Shown here in pieces: positions 18,807-27,127 of a DNA stretch of 64,000 nucleotides; the stretch's first letter is position 1, and every line of letters begins with the position of its first letter. The notes beneath the pieces were generated by a model that saw nothing but the letters and a program-made list of their open reading frames with translations, made no database searches and had not been told where the DNA came from. This DNA is from Candidatus Zhuqueibacterota bacterium (GTDB lineage: Bacteria > Zhuqueibacterota > Zhuqueibacteria > Oceanimicrobiales > Oceanimicrobiaceae): contig JAJDAF010000039.1 of assembly GCA_029261995.1 (NCBI GenBank), positions 310,001 through 374,000 on the forward strand. Reading direction: 5' to 3'. Position numbers and translations under genes: made by a program.

Positions 18807-19139
18807 ATGGACCAGAATTCACAACAGCAGCAGATAAATGTTGAACTCGGCGAGAAGGAAGCCGAGGGCATTTATTCCAACCTTGCGCTGATTTCACACT
18901 CACCGGCAGAATTCGTGATTGACTTCACCCGCATGCTCCCGGGCGTGCCGAAGACCAAAGTCTACGCGCGCATCATCACTACGCCGCAGCACGCCAAATC
19001 ATTCCTGCGTGCCCTGCAGGAAAACGTCAGCAAATATGAGAAGCAGTTCGGAGAAATCAAGATTCACGGTCAAGCTGCGGACGGCCAGTCTATTGGGTTT
19101 AACACGCCGGATCCATCACAGGGTGGCAAAGACAAGTAG
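18807..19139 (+). CDS. DUF3467 family protein
   Basis: Small cytoplasmic protein of 110 aa matching the DUF3467 pattern: INVELGEKEAEGIYSN, then LISHSPAEFVIDFTRMLPG, then VYARIITTPQHAKSFLRAL and YEKQFGEI. The family is widespread in bacteria and has no assigned function. AAGGGAAGG lies 7-9 nt before the ATG. It stands alone between polA (divergent) and argH (convergent). Confidence 0.85.
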   Translation: MDQNSQQQQINVELGEKEAEGIYSNLALISHSPAEFVIDFTRMLPGVPKTKVYARIITTPQHAKSFLRALQENVSKYEKQFGEIKIHGQAADGQSIGFNTPDPSQGGKDK

Positions 19140-19187
19140 TCAAGCACTCGGCAGTGGTCGGGGTATGAAAACTGCCGTCTATCTCGG

Positions 19188-19209
19188 GCAGGGCTCGATG
19201 GAGCCCTGC
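19188..19209. terminator. Perfect hairpin between convergent DUF3467 and argH
   Basis: GCAGGGCTC-GATG-GAGCCCTGC forms a 9-bp perfect stem with a 4-nt loop between two convergent genes. There is no long T tract on either side, so a bidirectional terminator or RNA-end stabiliser is inferred only from position and structure. Confidence 0.5.
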
Positions 19210-19228
19210 AGGTTTCCGCCAACCACGA

Positions 19229-20410
19229 TCATTTCTTGTATCTTCCTGCAACGCGTCGGTACGCCTCTCGAAACGGAGCACCTTCCGCAACCAGCCGATA
19301 AACTTCCTCGGTAGCGAAAACTTCCTCAGTCAACCCCTCTTTGCACTTGGTTTCGTCAACGCTAAGTCGCTCGAAAACTAACGTGACAATCGCCAGTGAT
19401 GAGTTTGTAATCTCGAGTCCCTTCATGGTTGGTTCTTTGGTGAGTTGCAAGTCCCGGTGGTAGCCTGAAATGAGATTCGCCGTGGTTGTGCGCAGTTGCA
19501 TTTCACAGGCGAACACGGAATGATACTTTGCGCGCACGAGTTCGAGTACATCAGGGTTCTGCTTCTGCGGCATAATGGAGCTGCCGGTGCAAAGGTCGGT
19601 TGGCAGGCTAAAATAGCCTATCTCCGGCATACTGAAGAATATGAGGTCCGATGCGAACCGATTCAAGTCGAGCATGATTTGGCTTTGTGTATGCAGCATC
19701 GTCGCTTCAAGTTTTCCGCGGCTGAGTTGCGCGTAGACAGGATTTTCCTGCACCCTGCCAAACCCCAACTCTGAAGCTGTGAACTCGCGATCGATTTCCA
19801 ATGGCACGCCGTAACCGGCAGCGGTTCCCAGGGGGCACTGGTCAATCATGTTCATCGAAGCATCTACCAGACTAAGGTTGTCTTGCATTGCCGCGACAAA
19901 AGCGCCCCCCCACATCGTAATGGAAGATGGCATGGCTTTGCGAGTGTGTGTGTAGCCAGGCAGTGCAATCTGCCCATACTTTTGCACAAATCTCTCAATG
20001 GAGGTGCTGAGCGCAGTAACGCTTTCCTGGCAGCTTTCTAGTGCATCCTTGTAGTATAACCGCAGCGCCGTTAAAACCTGGTCATTTCGCGAGCGCGCGG
20101 TATGTATTTTCTTTCCAAGCTCACCCAGTTTCTCGACAAGCCGGTTTTCGATAGCGGTATGGCAGTCTTCCTGCTCTGGCAAAATCTTAAAGATTCCTGC
20201 TTTTGCCTGCTCGGCAATTTTGTCGAGTTCCAGAACCAGCCGCGCTGATTCTTCTTCCGTCAGGATGCCAATCTTTGCCAACATCTTCGCGTGTGCTTGT
20301 GAGGCGAGGCAATCGTATGGCACGAGTTTGAAGTCCAGAATGTAGTCGTTGCCGACAGTGAACGTCTCTATTTGTTGGTCGATTGGCGTTTCTTTCTGCC
20401 AAAGCTTCAT
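19229..20410 (-). CDS. argH: Argininosuccinate lyase
   Basis: Splits argininosuccinate to arginine and fumarate, the last step of arginine synthesis. Fumarase/aspartase superfamily motifs are present: HTARSRNDQV, GYTHTRKAMPSS, and the signature GSSIMPQKQNPD with its catalytic Ser. At 393 aa it is about 60-70 residues shorter than the Escherichia coli enzyme, lacking mainly C-terminal sequence, but all active-site segments remain. It is the last gene of the LysW operon, 115 bp after argG; a GGCTCC/GGAGCC inverted repeat lies in that gap (about 20445-20480). Confidence 0.93.
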   Translation of the reverse strand: MKLWQKETPIDQQIETFTVGNDYILDFKLVPYDCLASQAHAKMLAKIGILTEEESARLVLELDKIAEQAKAGIFKILPEQEDCHTAIENRLVEKLGELGKKIHTARSRNDQVLTALRLYYKDALESCQESVTALSTSIERFVQKYGQIALPGYTHTRKAMPSSITMWGGAFVAAMQDNLSLVDASMNMIDQCPLGTAAGYGVPLEIDREFTASELGFGRVQENPVYAQLSRGKLEATMLHTQSQIMLDLNRFASDLIFFSMPEIGYFSLPTDLCTGSSIMPQKQNPDVLELVRAKYHSVFACEMQLRTTTANLISGYHRDLQLTKEPTMKGLEITNSSLAIVTLVFERLSVDETKCKEGLTEEVFATEEVYRLVAEGAPFREAYRRVAGRYKK

Positions 20411-20525
20411 GGCTCGGGTCTCCCGGCTTTGTGACTCAGAAAATACACAGGCTCCATCGGAGGTACCGACGGAGCCCGCGGCTTATTTGCCTCCCCGGCA
20501 ATGTCGAACACGTGAAAATTCGGTT

Positions 20526-21779
20526 CTAATCTCCCTTTCGCCACTCGTAGGGCCGACGCTTGCGCAGGACCAGATTGTGCGCCTTCAGTCGAATAGCGTT
20601 GATATTGATGAACCCTGTTGAATCCGTGGCGTCAAATCCGCCCTCGACTTCCATGCTTGACAGCTCCTGGTCATACAGAGAGGTTGGCGATTCGCGGCCG
20701 ATCACCTGAACATTGCCTTTGAACAATGACAGAAGCACCTTGCCGTCGATGGCCTCCTGGCTTTTCTCAAAGGCACACATAATGAAATCCATCTCCGGCG
20801 AAAACCAGAAGCCGTTGTAGATCAACTCCGCAAATTTAGGAATGAACAAATCGCGCAAATGGCTCACTTCCTTGTCCATGGCGATGCCCTCCAGATCGCG
20901 GTGTGCCAGCCAGAGAATGGTTGCGGCCGGAGATTCATAGACACCACGCGATTTGATGCCGATAAACCGATTTTCGACCATGTCAACGCGGCCAATGCCA
21001 TTCTCGCTTCCGAGTTTGTTAAGATAAGCAAACAGCCCTAAGGGACTCTCCTCGCGAGTGCTGTCCGTGAGATTGGTTACACAAACCGGCGTGCCGTTGC
21101 GAAAGACAATCTCCACCAGGGTCTCTGTCTCCGGCGTGTTTTTAATGGCCTGGGTCCATGAAAAAACGTGCTCATCGGGCCGTAGCAGCGTATCTTCAAG
21201 CACGCCGGCCTCATGGCTGATGTGCAGCAGGTTTTCGTCTTCACTGTAAGGCTTGGCCTTGGAGGCTTTCACCGGGATATCCCATTTCTCGGCATAGTTG
21301 AGTAGGTCTGGCCGTCCTTTGAAGGAGGCGAGAAACTCAGGGTCTTTCCATGGTGAGAGAATCTTGATGTTGGGGTCGAGGGCGTAGTAGGTAAGCTCGA
21401 ATCGCACCTGGTCGTTGCCCTTGCCAGTTGCGCCGTGTGAAACGTACCCTGCCCCTTCTTTCTCAGCAATCTCTATTTGCTTTTTTGCCAGCAGAGGCCG
21501 CGCCAGCGCTGTGCCGAGAAGATAGCGACCTTCGTACAGGGCGTTGCCTCTGAGCGCCGGGAATATGTAGTCGGTTACAAATTCCTCGCGCAAGTCTTCG
21601 GTGTAGACTTTGCTTGCGCCAGTGGCAAAAGCCTTGGCCTCCACCTCATCGAAATCATCCTTCTGTCCGACATTGCCTACAAAACAGATGACTTCGAAGC
21701 CCTTGTTGATGAGCCACTTTAGAATAACAGACGTATCGAGTCCGCCGCTGTAGGCGAGAATGACTTTTTTCTGTGACAT
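20526..21779 (-). CDS. argG: Argininosuccinate synthase
   Basis: ATP-dependent ligation of citrulline and aspartate. The N-terminal PP-loop [18 protein letters not shown] and the conserved [13 protein letters not shown] and SPWKDPEF blocks are present; length (417 aa) is typical. The ATG at 21779 has GGAGAG 6 nt upstream and fits the family start; an ATG 12 codons upstream is less likely. It lies 78 bp after lysZ and before argH, so arginine is a product of this LysW-type pathway. Confidence 0.95.
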   Translation of the reverse strand: MSQKKVILAYSGGLDTSVILKWLINKGFEVICFVGNVGQKDDFDEVEAKAFATGASKVYTEDLREEFVTDYIFPALRGNALYEGRYLLGTALARPLLAKKQIEIAEKEGAGYVSHGATGKGNDQVRFELTYYALDPNIKILSPWKDPEFLASFKGRPDLLNYAEKWDIPVKASKAKPYSEDENLLHISHEAGVLEDTLLRPDEHVFSWTQAIKNTPETETLVEIVFRNGTPVCVTNLTDSTREESPLGLFAYLNKLGSENGIGRVDMVENRFIGIKSRGVYESPAATILWLAHRDLEGIAMDKEVSHLRDLFIPKFAELIYNGFWFSPEMDFIMCAFEKSQEAIDGKVLLSLFKGNVQVIGRESPTSLYDQELSSMEVEGGFDATDSTGFININAIRLKAHNLVLRKRRPYEWRKGD

Positions 21780-21857
21780 GTGAGTCTCTCCGATATTTGT
21801 GTTCTTGAATGTCACCCTGCAACACCTATTTCCGCAGGATGGCGAAACTGAGCGGGC

Positions 21858-22649
21858 CTACGCAATTTTCGTCCCGGCTCCGCTCAATGCGTCGCGGACC
21901 GGATGCTGTACCCTTCCGTCACTGATGATGACTGCGCTCGCGCCACATTCCGACATCTTTCTCAGCGCGAGCATTTTCCTTCGCATTCTGCCCTCGACCT
22001 GCTGCTCGCGCAAAGCAAGCTCCGCTTTCGAAATATGCTCAACCAGAGAACCCGGGTCATCTTTATCTTCCAGAAAACCAGGGGCCTCAATAAATTGCAG
22101 AATCTTGTCAGCGCCAATCGCGGCCGCCAAAACACCAACGATATCATCGTTTTCCGAGTTGATGGCGACGTTGTTTTCGTCAATAATCGGGATGGCCAGC
22201 ACGGGTGTGTAGCCGTTGTCAAGGAGCAGGCGCAGCAACTGCACATTCACGCTTTTCGGCTTGCCTGAGAAATCCCTGACGATTCGCAGTTTGCCGTTTT
22301 CGCGCACTCTAATGCCCTTGTTTCGACGCCCTTGAACGACCCTTCCGTCCAGGCCGGAAAGGCCAACTGCATTGATACCGTTTTGCTGGCACAACTCAAC
22401 GAGGCGTTTGTTCTTCAGTCCGGAGTAAGCCATCATCAACATGTCAACGGCATCCGCATCGGAAAAAACGCTGGTGTAGCCGGAAACTGAGGTCAGGACT
22501 TTCTTCGGCCGCCCGAGGTCCTCGGCCAATTGGTCGCGCAAGGCATTGGCGCCATGAACAATAATGAATGGCTCATCAACTCCAGCTAAATCCGAAATGA
22601 TGCCTTCGATGTTGAGCGTCGCGCCGCCGCCAATTTTCACAATGATCAT
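21858..22649 (-). CDS. lysZ: [LysW]-aminoadipate/glutamate kinase
   Basis: Amino-acid-kinase family protein, 263 aa, that phosphorylates the side-chain carboxylate of the LysW-bound substrate. Seen: MIIVKIGGG, IIVHGAN, SGLDGRVVQGRRNKG, PVLAIPIIDENNVAINSENDD for the carboxyl site, and GRMRRKMLA. The REDGKLR-like insertion and the absence of an N-terminal N-acetylglutamate-kinase helix fit LysZ rather than ArgB, as does the operon with lysW. GAGGAAAA precedes the ATG. LysZ enzymes can serve both lysine and arginine branches (family knowledge). Confidence 0.9.
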   Translation of the reverse strand: MIIVKIGGGATLNIEGIISDLAGVDEPFIIVHGANALRDQLAEDLGRPKKVLTSVSGYTSVFSDADAVDMLMMAYSGLKNKRLVELCQQNGINAVGLSGLDGRVVQGRRNKGIRVRENGKLRIVRDFSGKPKSVNVQLLRLLLDNGYTPVLAIPIIDENNVAINSENDDIVGVLAAAIGADKILQFIEAPGFLEDKDDPGSLVEHISKAELALREQQVEGRMRRKMLALRKMSECGASAVIISDGRVQHPVRDALSGAGTKIA

Positions 22650-22681
22650 CTATTTTCCTCGTTTGGCTGTTTGTCCGCGCT

Positions 22682-23536
22682 TCAGGCGCAGGCTATTTCA
22701 GCAGCCCGACTGACCACGAGATCGACGATTCGGCCTGGAACATCGATGCCGGTCGCCGCACAACAGCCCTTAAACTCCATGGTGTCATTGATTTCGTTTA
22801 CGAGATATTCGCCGTCACTCTCAAACAAATCAACTCCTGCCATATCTGCCGCTACGGCCCGGGAGGCGGCAAGCGCCACATCTCGAATCTCACTTGTGAT
22901 CTCGCATTTTTCAGAAACGCCGCCACGGGCCGCATTGGTGATCCAATGTTCGGAGGTTCGGTAAGATGCCGCCACACAGTCATCGCCAACCACGATGACG
23001 CGCAGGTCCCGGCCCTTTTTCTCGATGTATTTCTGGATGTAGATAATGGCGTGCTGGTAGGTGCCCAACACGCGTTTGTGCTCCAGAATAGCACGCGCGG
23101 CGTCGAGGTCGTTTATCTTGGACAGCAATCGCCCCCAAGAGCCGACCGCTGGTTTCAGCACCACCGGGAAGCCCATCTTTTCCATGGCGCTGAGAGCGGC
23201 ATCTTCGGAAAACGCCACGCGCACTTCTGGCTGCGGCAGTCCTCGCTCCTGGAGAACCGCGGAGGTGAGCAGCTTGTCTGAGCATGTGCTGCTGGCCTGG
23301 TGGGAGTTGAGGCACCGAACTCCCATGCATTCGAACAGCCGGATTGCGTTGATCGCACGCGAGGTACTCACGCTGCGGTTCAGAACCACGTCGAGGTCGG
23401 AAGACAGGTCCGAGAGATTGAACTGCAACTCGCGATCGTCCATCTGTACCAAGTCAATTTCTGGCCTGGCACGAAACTCGTTGATGAGCATTTTCTCTTC
23501 CGGGCGAATGACTGAATGTAGGAATCCGACTCTCAA
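22682..23536 (-). CDS. LysX-family ATP-grasp ligase (ArgX-type candidate)
   Basis: RimK-like ATP-grasp enzyme joining the alpha-amino group of glutamate or aminoadipate to the C-terminal Glu of LysW. Seen: [51 protein letters not shown], and the metal-binding end YLVNEINDTMEFKG. The start is a TTG at 23536 with AAAGGTGT 7-8 nt upstream; from it MRVGFLHSVIRPEEK aligns with its paralogue [16 protein letters not shown] reading start at 23644 would overlap lysY. The acceptor-site loop (GCCAATGIDVP) differs from the canonical LysX type of the paralogue ([11 protein letters not shown]), so a glutamate-specific ArgX role is suggested, not shown. Confidence 0.88.
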   Translation of the reverse strand: MRVGFLHSVIRPEEKMLINEFRARPEIDLVQMDDRELQFNLSDLSSDLDVVLNRSVSTSRAINAIRLFECMGVRCLNSHQASSTCSDKLLTSAVLQERGLPQPEVRVAFSEDAALSAMEKMGFPVVLKPAVGSWGRLLSKINDLDAARAILEHKRVLGTYQHAIIYIQKYIEKKGRDLRVIVVGDDCVAASYRTSEHWITNAARGGVSEKCEITSEIRDVALAASRAVAADMAGVDLFESDGEYLVNEINDTMEFKGCCAATGIDVPGRIVDLVVSRAAEIACA

Positions 23537-23597
23537 GACAAAACACCTTTCACTAAGTTGTTGTTTAACTGGCTCGGGATAAATCTCTGCCCCAGGC

Positions 23598-24644
23598 TCA
23601 AATTGGGTGCAAACCCGGAAACTCCAGACCTGTCGTTTCCGCAAAACCGTGCATAAGATTGAACGCCTGCACGGCCTGGCCTGACGCTCCCTTCATAAGA
23701 TTATCGATGGCGGCGATAGCCACCAGACGGCTCGACTCCTCATCCTTCTTGAAGCCAACGTCGCAATAATTTGAGCCGATCAGTACCTTGGGCTCCGGAT
23801 AGCGATAGGCTCCGGTCGCCTCCTTCACGATGCGGATGAACGGCTCCTGCCCGTACTCCTGGCGATAGACTTTCCAGATGTCTTTTTCCTGCAAATCTTC
23901 TTTCAAAAACACATGGCATGTGGCAAGAACGCCACGGACAATCCCCAGCGCCGTTGCCGAAAAATGCATCTGAATGGGCTCGCCGAAGCTTAGCTCCTGC
24001 ACGACCTCGGCGATATGGCGATGCTGAGTCGGCTTGTAGGAGCGCACGACATCCGTTCGCTCCGGGTGATGCGACGCTTCCGAGACGGAATTGCCACCCT
24101 CGCTGGAGCCTCCCTTCACTTCGACAACCGTGCGGTCAAGCTCCACCAGCCGATTTTTGTAGAGCGGGTAAAGTGCCAGAATGGTTGCCGTGGCGTTGCA
24201 GCCGGCACTCGATATGAAACTCGCAGCGCGCATTTCCTCACGATGCAGTTCCGGAATGCCGTAGACGAAATCCATCAGGTTTTCAGGGCAGGCGTGCGGT
24301 TTGCCGTACCATTTTTCATATCCGGCGGCTGATTTCAACCGAAAGTCGCCGCTCAGATCGATGATCTTTTTGGCCTTCAATTTCAGGCTGTCCAATCCAC
24401 ACATAGATTTGCCATGTGGCAGACAAAGGAACAGGACATCGCATTCCTGCAGGTCATCGAGTGCACTGAACTTGAGTTGCGTGACTTTGCGCAAATTGGG
24501 ATGCGATTTGTAGACCGATTTGCCTGTCAGCCGTTCCGAGGTGACTTGCTTCAACTCAACCTGTGGATGGAACAGCAGTAGGCGCAGGAGTTCGCCGCCG
24601 GTGTAGCCCGAACCGCCAGCAATCGAGACGCTGATCTTAGCCAT
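23598..24644 (-). CDS. lysY: [LysW]-acyl-phosphate reductase (LysY/ArgC-like)
   Basis: NADPH-dependent reductase giving the LysW-bound semialdehyde, 348 aa. Seen: Rossmann start [18 protein letters not shown], catalytic Cys in [35 protein letters not shown] and the His block [27 protein letters not shown]. The N-acetyl-independent LysY subgroup is inferred from the operon. ATG at 24644 follows AAAGGGG with 6 nt spacing; another ATG two codons upstream sits too near that site. The start overlaps the upstream lysX by 8 bp. Confidence 0.92.
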   Translation of the reverse strand: MAKISVSIAGGSGYTGGELLRLLLFHPQVELKQVTSERLTGKSVYKSHPNLRKVTQLKFSALDDLQECDVLFLCLPHGKSMCGLDSLKLKAKKIIDLSGDFRLKSAAGYEKWYGKPHACPENLMDFVYGIPELHREEMRAASFISSAGCNATATILALYPLYKNRLVELDRTVVEVKGGSSEGGNSVSEASHHPERTDVVRSYKPTQHRHIAEVVQELSFGEPIQMHFSATALGIVRGVLATCHVFLKEDLQEKDIWKVYRQEYGQEPFIRIVKEATGAYRYPEPKVLIGSNYCDVGFKKDEESSRLVAIAAIDNLMKGASGQAVQAFNLMHGFAETTGLEFPGLHPI

Positions 24645-25491
24645 CGACATCCCCTTTCGCCACATTCACGACGTAGTCCACGATGAGCACCGGAATATTC
24701 ACCCCGGTGGTGTGAATGCTGTTCTTGAATTCCATGGTGTAGTTCACTTCGTTGACTTGCAGCCCATCGCTGGTTTCGAAAAGATCCACCACCACAATTC
24801 CGCCACCCACTGCGCTAGCTGCACGCAGAGAAAGCTCGGCCAGGTCAGAAGTAACGTCGCAATTGCTGGCCTGAGCACCGCGAGCAGTGTTGGTAATCCA
24901 GTGGTCTGAGCTGCGGTAGACTGCCGCGACGCACTGGTCTCCGATGACGAAGCTGCGGATATCGCGGCCGCGCTTTTCGATGTATTCCTGGATGTAGAAG
25001 ATCGAATGGTGATAGGTGCCCAGGATGGTTTTGTGTTCGAGAATCGACTCAGCGGCATCGCGATCATTGACTTTCGACAACAGACGTCCCCACGAACCAA
25101 CCGCGGGTTTGAGCACGACAGGATAACCAAGTTCTTCAATGGCCTCAAGTGCGGCGTCTTCGGTGAATGCAATCTTGATGCGCGGCTGGGGAATTTGATG
25201 ATTGGCCAACGCATCAGAGGTCAGCAGTTTGTCGCCGCAGATAAGCGCGACATGCGAGTTGTTGACACATGTTATGCCGGCACTCTCGAAAAGCTTCAAC
25301 GCATGCAGGGCACGCGAGTGATTGATGCTGCGCTCAAGCAAAACATCGATATCAAAGCTGTCCTTGCCAAGCTCAAACGTCAACTTTCTATCGTCAATCA
25401 TGACAAGCTCGAGGCCCTGTCTCGCACGAAATTCATCAAGCAGGAACTTCTCATCTTTTCTTATTAGCGAATGCAATAAGCCAATTTTCAT
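24637..25491 (-). CDS. lysX: LysX-family ATP-grasp ligase, alpha-aminoadipate type
   Basis: ATP-grasp ligase, 284 aa from the ATG at 25491. By eye about half of its residues match the paralogue at 22682. Seen: [40 protein letters not shown], and the C-terminal [18 protein letters not shown], which matches the canonical LysX end that handles alpha-aminoadipate. It is the first large gene after lysW (123 bp gap). An ATG ten codons upstream (25521) has no ribosome site and lies outside the family alignment. Confidence 0.9.
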   Translation of the reverse strand: MKIGLLHSLIRKDEKFLLDEFRARQGLELVMIDDRKLTFELGKDSFDIDVLLERSINHSRALHALKLFESAGITCVNNSHVALICGDKLLTSDALANHQIPQPRIKIAFTEDAALEAIEELGYPVVLKPAVGSWGRLLSKVNDRDAAESILEHKTILGTYHHSIFYIQEYIEKRGRDIRSFVIGDQCVAAVYRSSDHWITNTARGAQASNCDVTSDLAELSLRAASAVGGGIVVVDLFETSDGLQVNEVNYTMEFKNSIHTTGVNIPVLIVDYVVNVAKGDVDG

Positions 25492-25614
25492 TTCATTTCC
25501 ATCTGGCTGTTTTTGCGTCATTCAACAATTTAGGCGCGCTCACTCAATCTGAGCGGTCGGCCCCTCTGGCTGTGCCCGCCATGGCGCGGAGTTGCATCGA
25601 GAACTTGCAGCACC

Positions 25615-25794
25615 TTATTCTCCCCAGTCTTCTTCTTCCTGTGGAGCTTCCGCAACAGCAAATGGCTTGATTGAAGTTACTTCCAGTTCCGTACCACAAT
25701 CCGAACATTCAATCAGTTCCCCTTGCAGAGTGTCTCCACCTAGCGTAACTTCGCCACCGCAAATCGGGCATTCGAGATTCGCACTTGCACTCAT
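25615..25794 (-). CDS. lysW: LysW amino-group carrier protein (59 aa)
   Basis: Small acidic carrier that protects the amino group of glutamate or aminoadipate during arginine/lysine synthesis. The translation shows two CxxC knuckles, CPICGGEV and CSDCGTELE, for a zinc ribbon, a run of acidic residues and the diagnostic C-terminal EDWGE whose terminal Glu accepts the substrate. The ribosome site is strong (GAGGAGGTACCAGA then ATG). It is the first structural gene of the operon, 50 nt below an intrinsic terminator in the leader. Very few other proteins end EDWGE, so the call is firm despite its size. Confidence 0.95.
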   Translation of the reverse strand: MSASANLECPICGGEVTLGGDTLQGELIECSDCGTELEVTSIKPFAVAEAPQEEEDWGE

Positions 25795-25843
25795 TCTGGT
25801 ACCTCCTCACTTAATTTGATATTTGGTTTTACGGTGCCATAAC

Positions 25844-25887
25844 AAAAAAAAAGGCCTTCCCAAGTTCTATGCTTGGAAAGGCCTTTT
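25844..25887 (-). terminator. Leader intrinsic terminator (attenuator) of the lysW operon
   Basis: On the minus strand a 12-bp stem with one mismatch (GGCCTTTCCAAG, 7-nt loop, CTTGGGAAGGCC) is followed by nine T residues. It stands between the promoter and lysW, so transcription must read through it. The 11 nt CCTTTCCAAGC of its 5' arm (25881-25871) are complementary, with one G-U pair, to GCTTGGAGAGG at 25952-25942 inside the leader reading frame, giving a competing antiterminator. Confidence 0.85.
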
Positions 25888-25922
25888 CTGATGCAGGCTC
25901 TATTTAAAATATAGCGTCTCTA

Positions 25923-26024
25923 TCAGTCTGGATCTACGTGTCCTCTCCAAGCAAATATGGGCCTCAAGCCATGCCTCGTCTCGGGGCGAAATGGTCGATG
26001 ATTGTTTGCTTTGCTGGAGGACAT
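25923..26024 (-). CDS. Candidate arginine-rich leader peptide (33 aa)
   Basis: Minus-strand frame MSSSKANNHRPFRPE then TRHGLRPIFAWRGHVDPD, closed by TGA-TAG. It has five Arg codons (positions 10, 13, 17, 21, 27; CGA, CGC, AGG, AGG, AGA) in 33. The first four come before the antiterminator segment GCTTGGAGAGG, which spans codons 25-28. A ribosome stalled on Arg codons would leave that segment free to pair with the terminator arm; one reaching the stop would cover it. The weak point is the lack of a clear Shine-Dalgarno sequence before the ATG. Translation is not proven. Confidence 0.55.
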   Translation of the reverse strand: MSSSKANNHRPFRPETRHGLRPIFAWRGHVDPD

Positions 26025-26067
26025 TCGTTATTTTTGGGTCTGTTGTTCGCTATTAAATATTGGGCCA

Positions 26068-26096
26068 AAGATACACAGCAGATGAAGAAATGTCAA
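26068..26096 (-). promoter_or_regulatory. Sigma-70-type promoter of the lysW-argH operon
   Basis: On the minus strand TTGACA (26096-26091), 17-nt spacer, TATCTT (26073-26068). The predicted start point is near 26060, about 35 nt before the leader reading frame and about 265 nt before lysW. Confidence 0.72.
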
Positions 26097-26168
26097 GTGG
26101 AATTTGCATTTTGGTAAATATTTGTTCATTTTCATGCCTCCATTTGTCACAAAAACTACCGAGCTAAC

Positions 26169-26996
26169 ATGGTTCAAACCAGCGTCATCATCCCTACATT
26201 CAATCGCCTGGCATTCTTGCGTGAGGCCATTGAATCTGTGTTTGCGCAATCCTGTCAGGATTTCGAGCTGATCGTAGTCGATGATGGTTCCACCGACGGC
26301 ACACGGGCCTACCTGGCAGGGCTCGGCGAACGCGTGCGTTACCTGCACCAGAAGAACAGCGGCCCGAGCGCAGCGCGCAACCGAGGCATTTCCGAAGCAA
26401 AAGGCGTCTACCTAGCCTTCCTCGACTCAGACGATCTTTGGCAAAAAGACAAATTGCAGGCCCAAATAAGTGTCATGGAGGCAGACCCTCGGGCCCAGAT
26501 CTGCTACACCGATGAGATCTGGATTCGTCGCGGCGTGCGAGTCAATCAGAAGAAGAAACACCGGAAATACTCGGGATGGATTTTCGAGAAATGTCTGCCT
26601 TTGTGCATTGTCAGCCCATCATCCGTCCTGATGCGGCGCGGATTTTTCGAGACAGTCGGGCTGTTCGATGAAACGCTACCAGCTTGCGAAGACTACGATT
26701 TGTGGCTTAAAGCATCATTGCTGGTCGAGTTCCACTACATCGCGAAGTTCCTGATCGTGAAACGCGGCGGGCATCCCGACCAGCTTTCGGCAGAATGGGG
26801 CCTCGATCGATATCGGGTTCGTGTGCTGCAAAAACTGCTACGAAACCCCGCACTGACTCAATCCAAGAACACTCTTATCGTGCAACAACTCCACGAAAAG
26901 TGTAGAATTCTGGAGTTAGGGTTCCGAAAGCGCGGCAAGCTGGCGGAAGCCGAGCGTTATCTGGATTTGATGCGAAAGTTCGAGCCTGCTCGTTGA
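26169..26996 (+). CDS. GT2 family glycosyltransferase
   Basis: Single-domain GT-A transferase, 275 aa. Seen: SVIIPTFNRLAFLREAIESV, VVDDGSTDGT for nucleotide binding, SGPSAARNRGI, the DxD metal site in FLDSDDLWQ, and the late acidic block ACEDYDLWLKA for the catalytic base. No membrane helix is evident. It is an orphan: the lysW operon diverges from it and the TPR gene converges on it. Acceptor and sugar are unknown. The ATG at 26169 fits the family start; no strong ribosome site precedes it. Confidence 0.87.
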   Translation: MVQTSVIIPTFNRLAFLREAIESVFAQSCQDFELIVVDDGSTDGTRAYLAGLGERVRYLHQKNSGPSAARNRGISEAKGVYLAFLDSDDLWQKDKLQAQISVMEADPRAQICYTDEIWIRRGVRVNQKKKHRKYSGWIFEKCLPLCIVSPSSVLMRRGFFETVGLFDETLPACEDYDLWLKASLLVEFHYIAKFLIVKRGGHPDQLSAEWGLDRYRVRVLQKLLRNPALTQSKNTLIVQQLHEKCRILELGFRKRGKLAEAERYLDLMRKFEPAR

Positions 26997-27127
26997 AGAT
27001 TTTAGGGCCGGAACCCGACGACTGTGGTCCACGCTGGTCCCGTGCGTCAAGTCACCGAAGCCCTACTCCGCCGGCACGCCGAGCGCGATGCCATTCCACG
27101 GCGGCAGAGCCTCGCTGCCTGGCCGCC

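Noticed and set aside
25795-26068. Lysine riboswitch or T-box in the lysW leader
   Set aside because: No T-box sequence or lysine-riboswitch core was seen; the leader frame and competing hairpins explain the terminator better.
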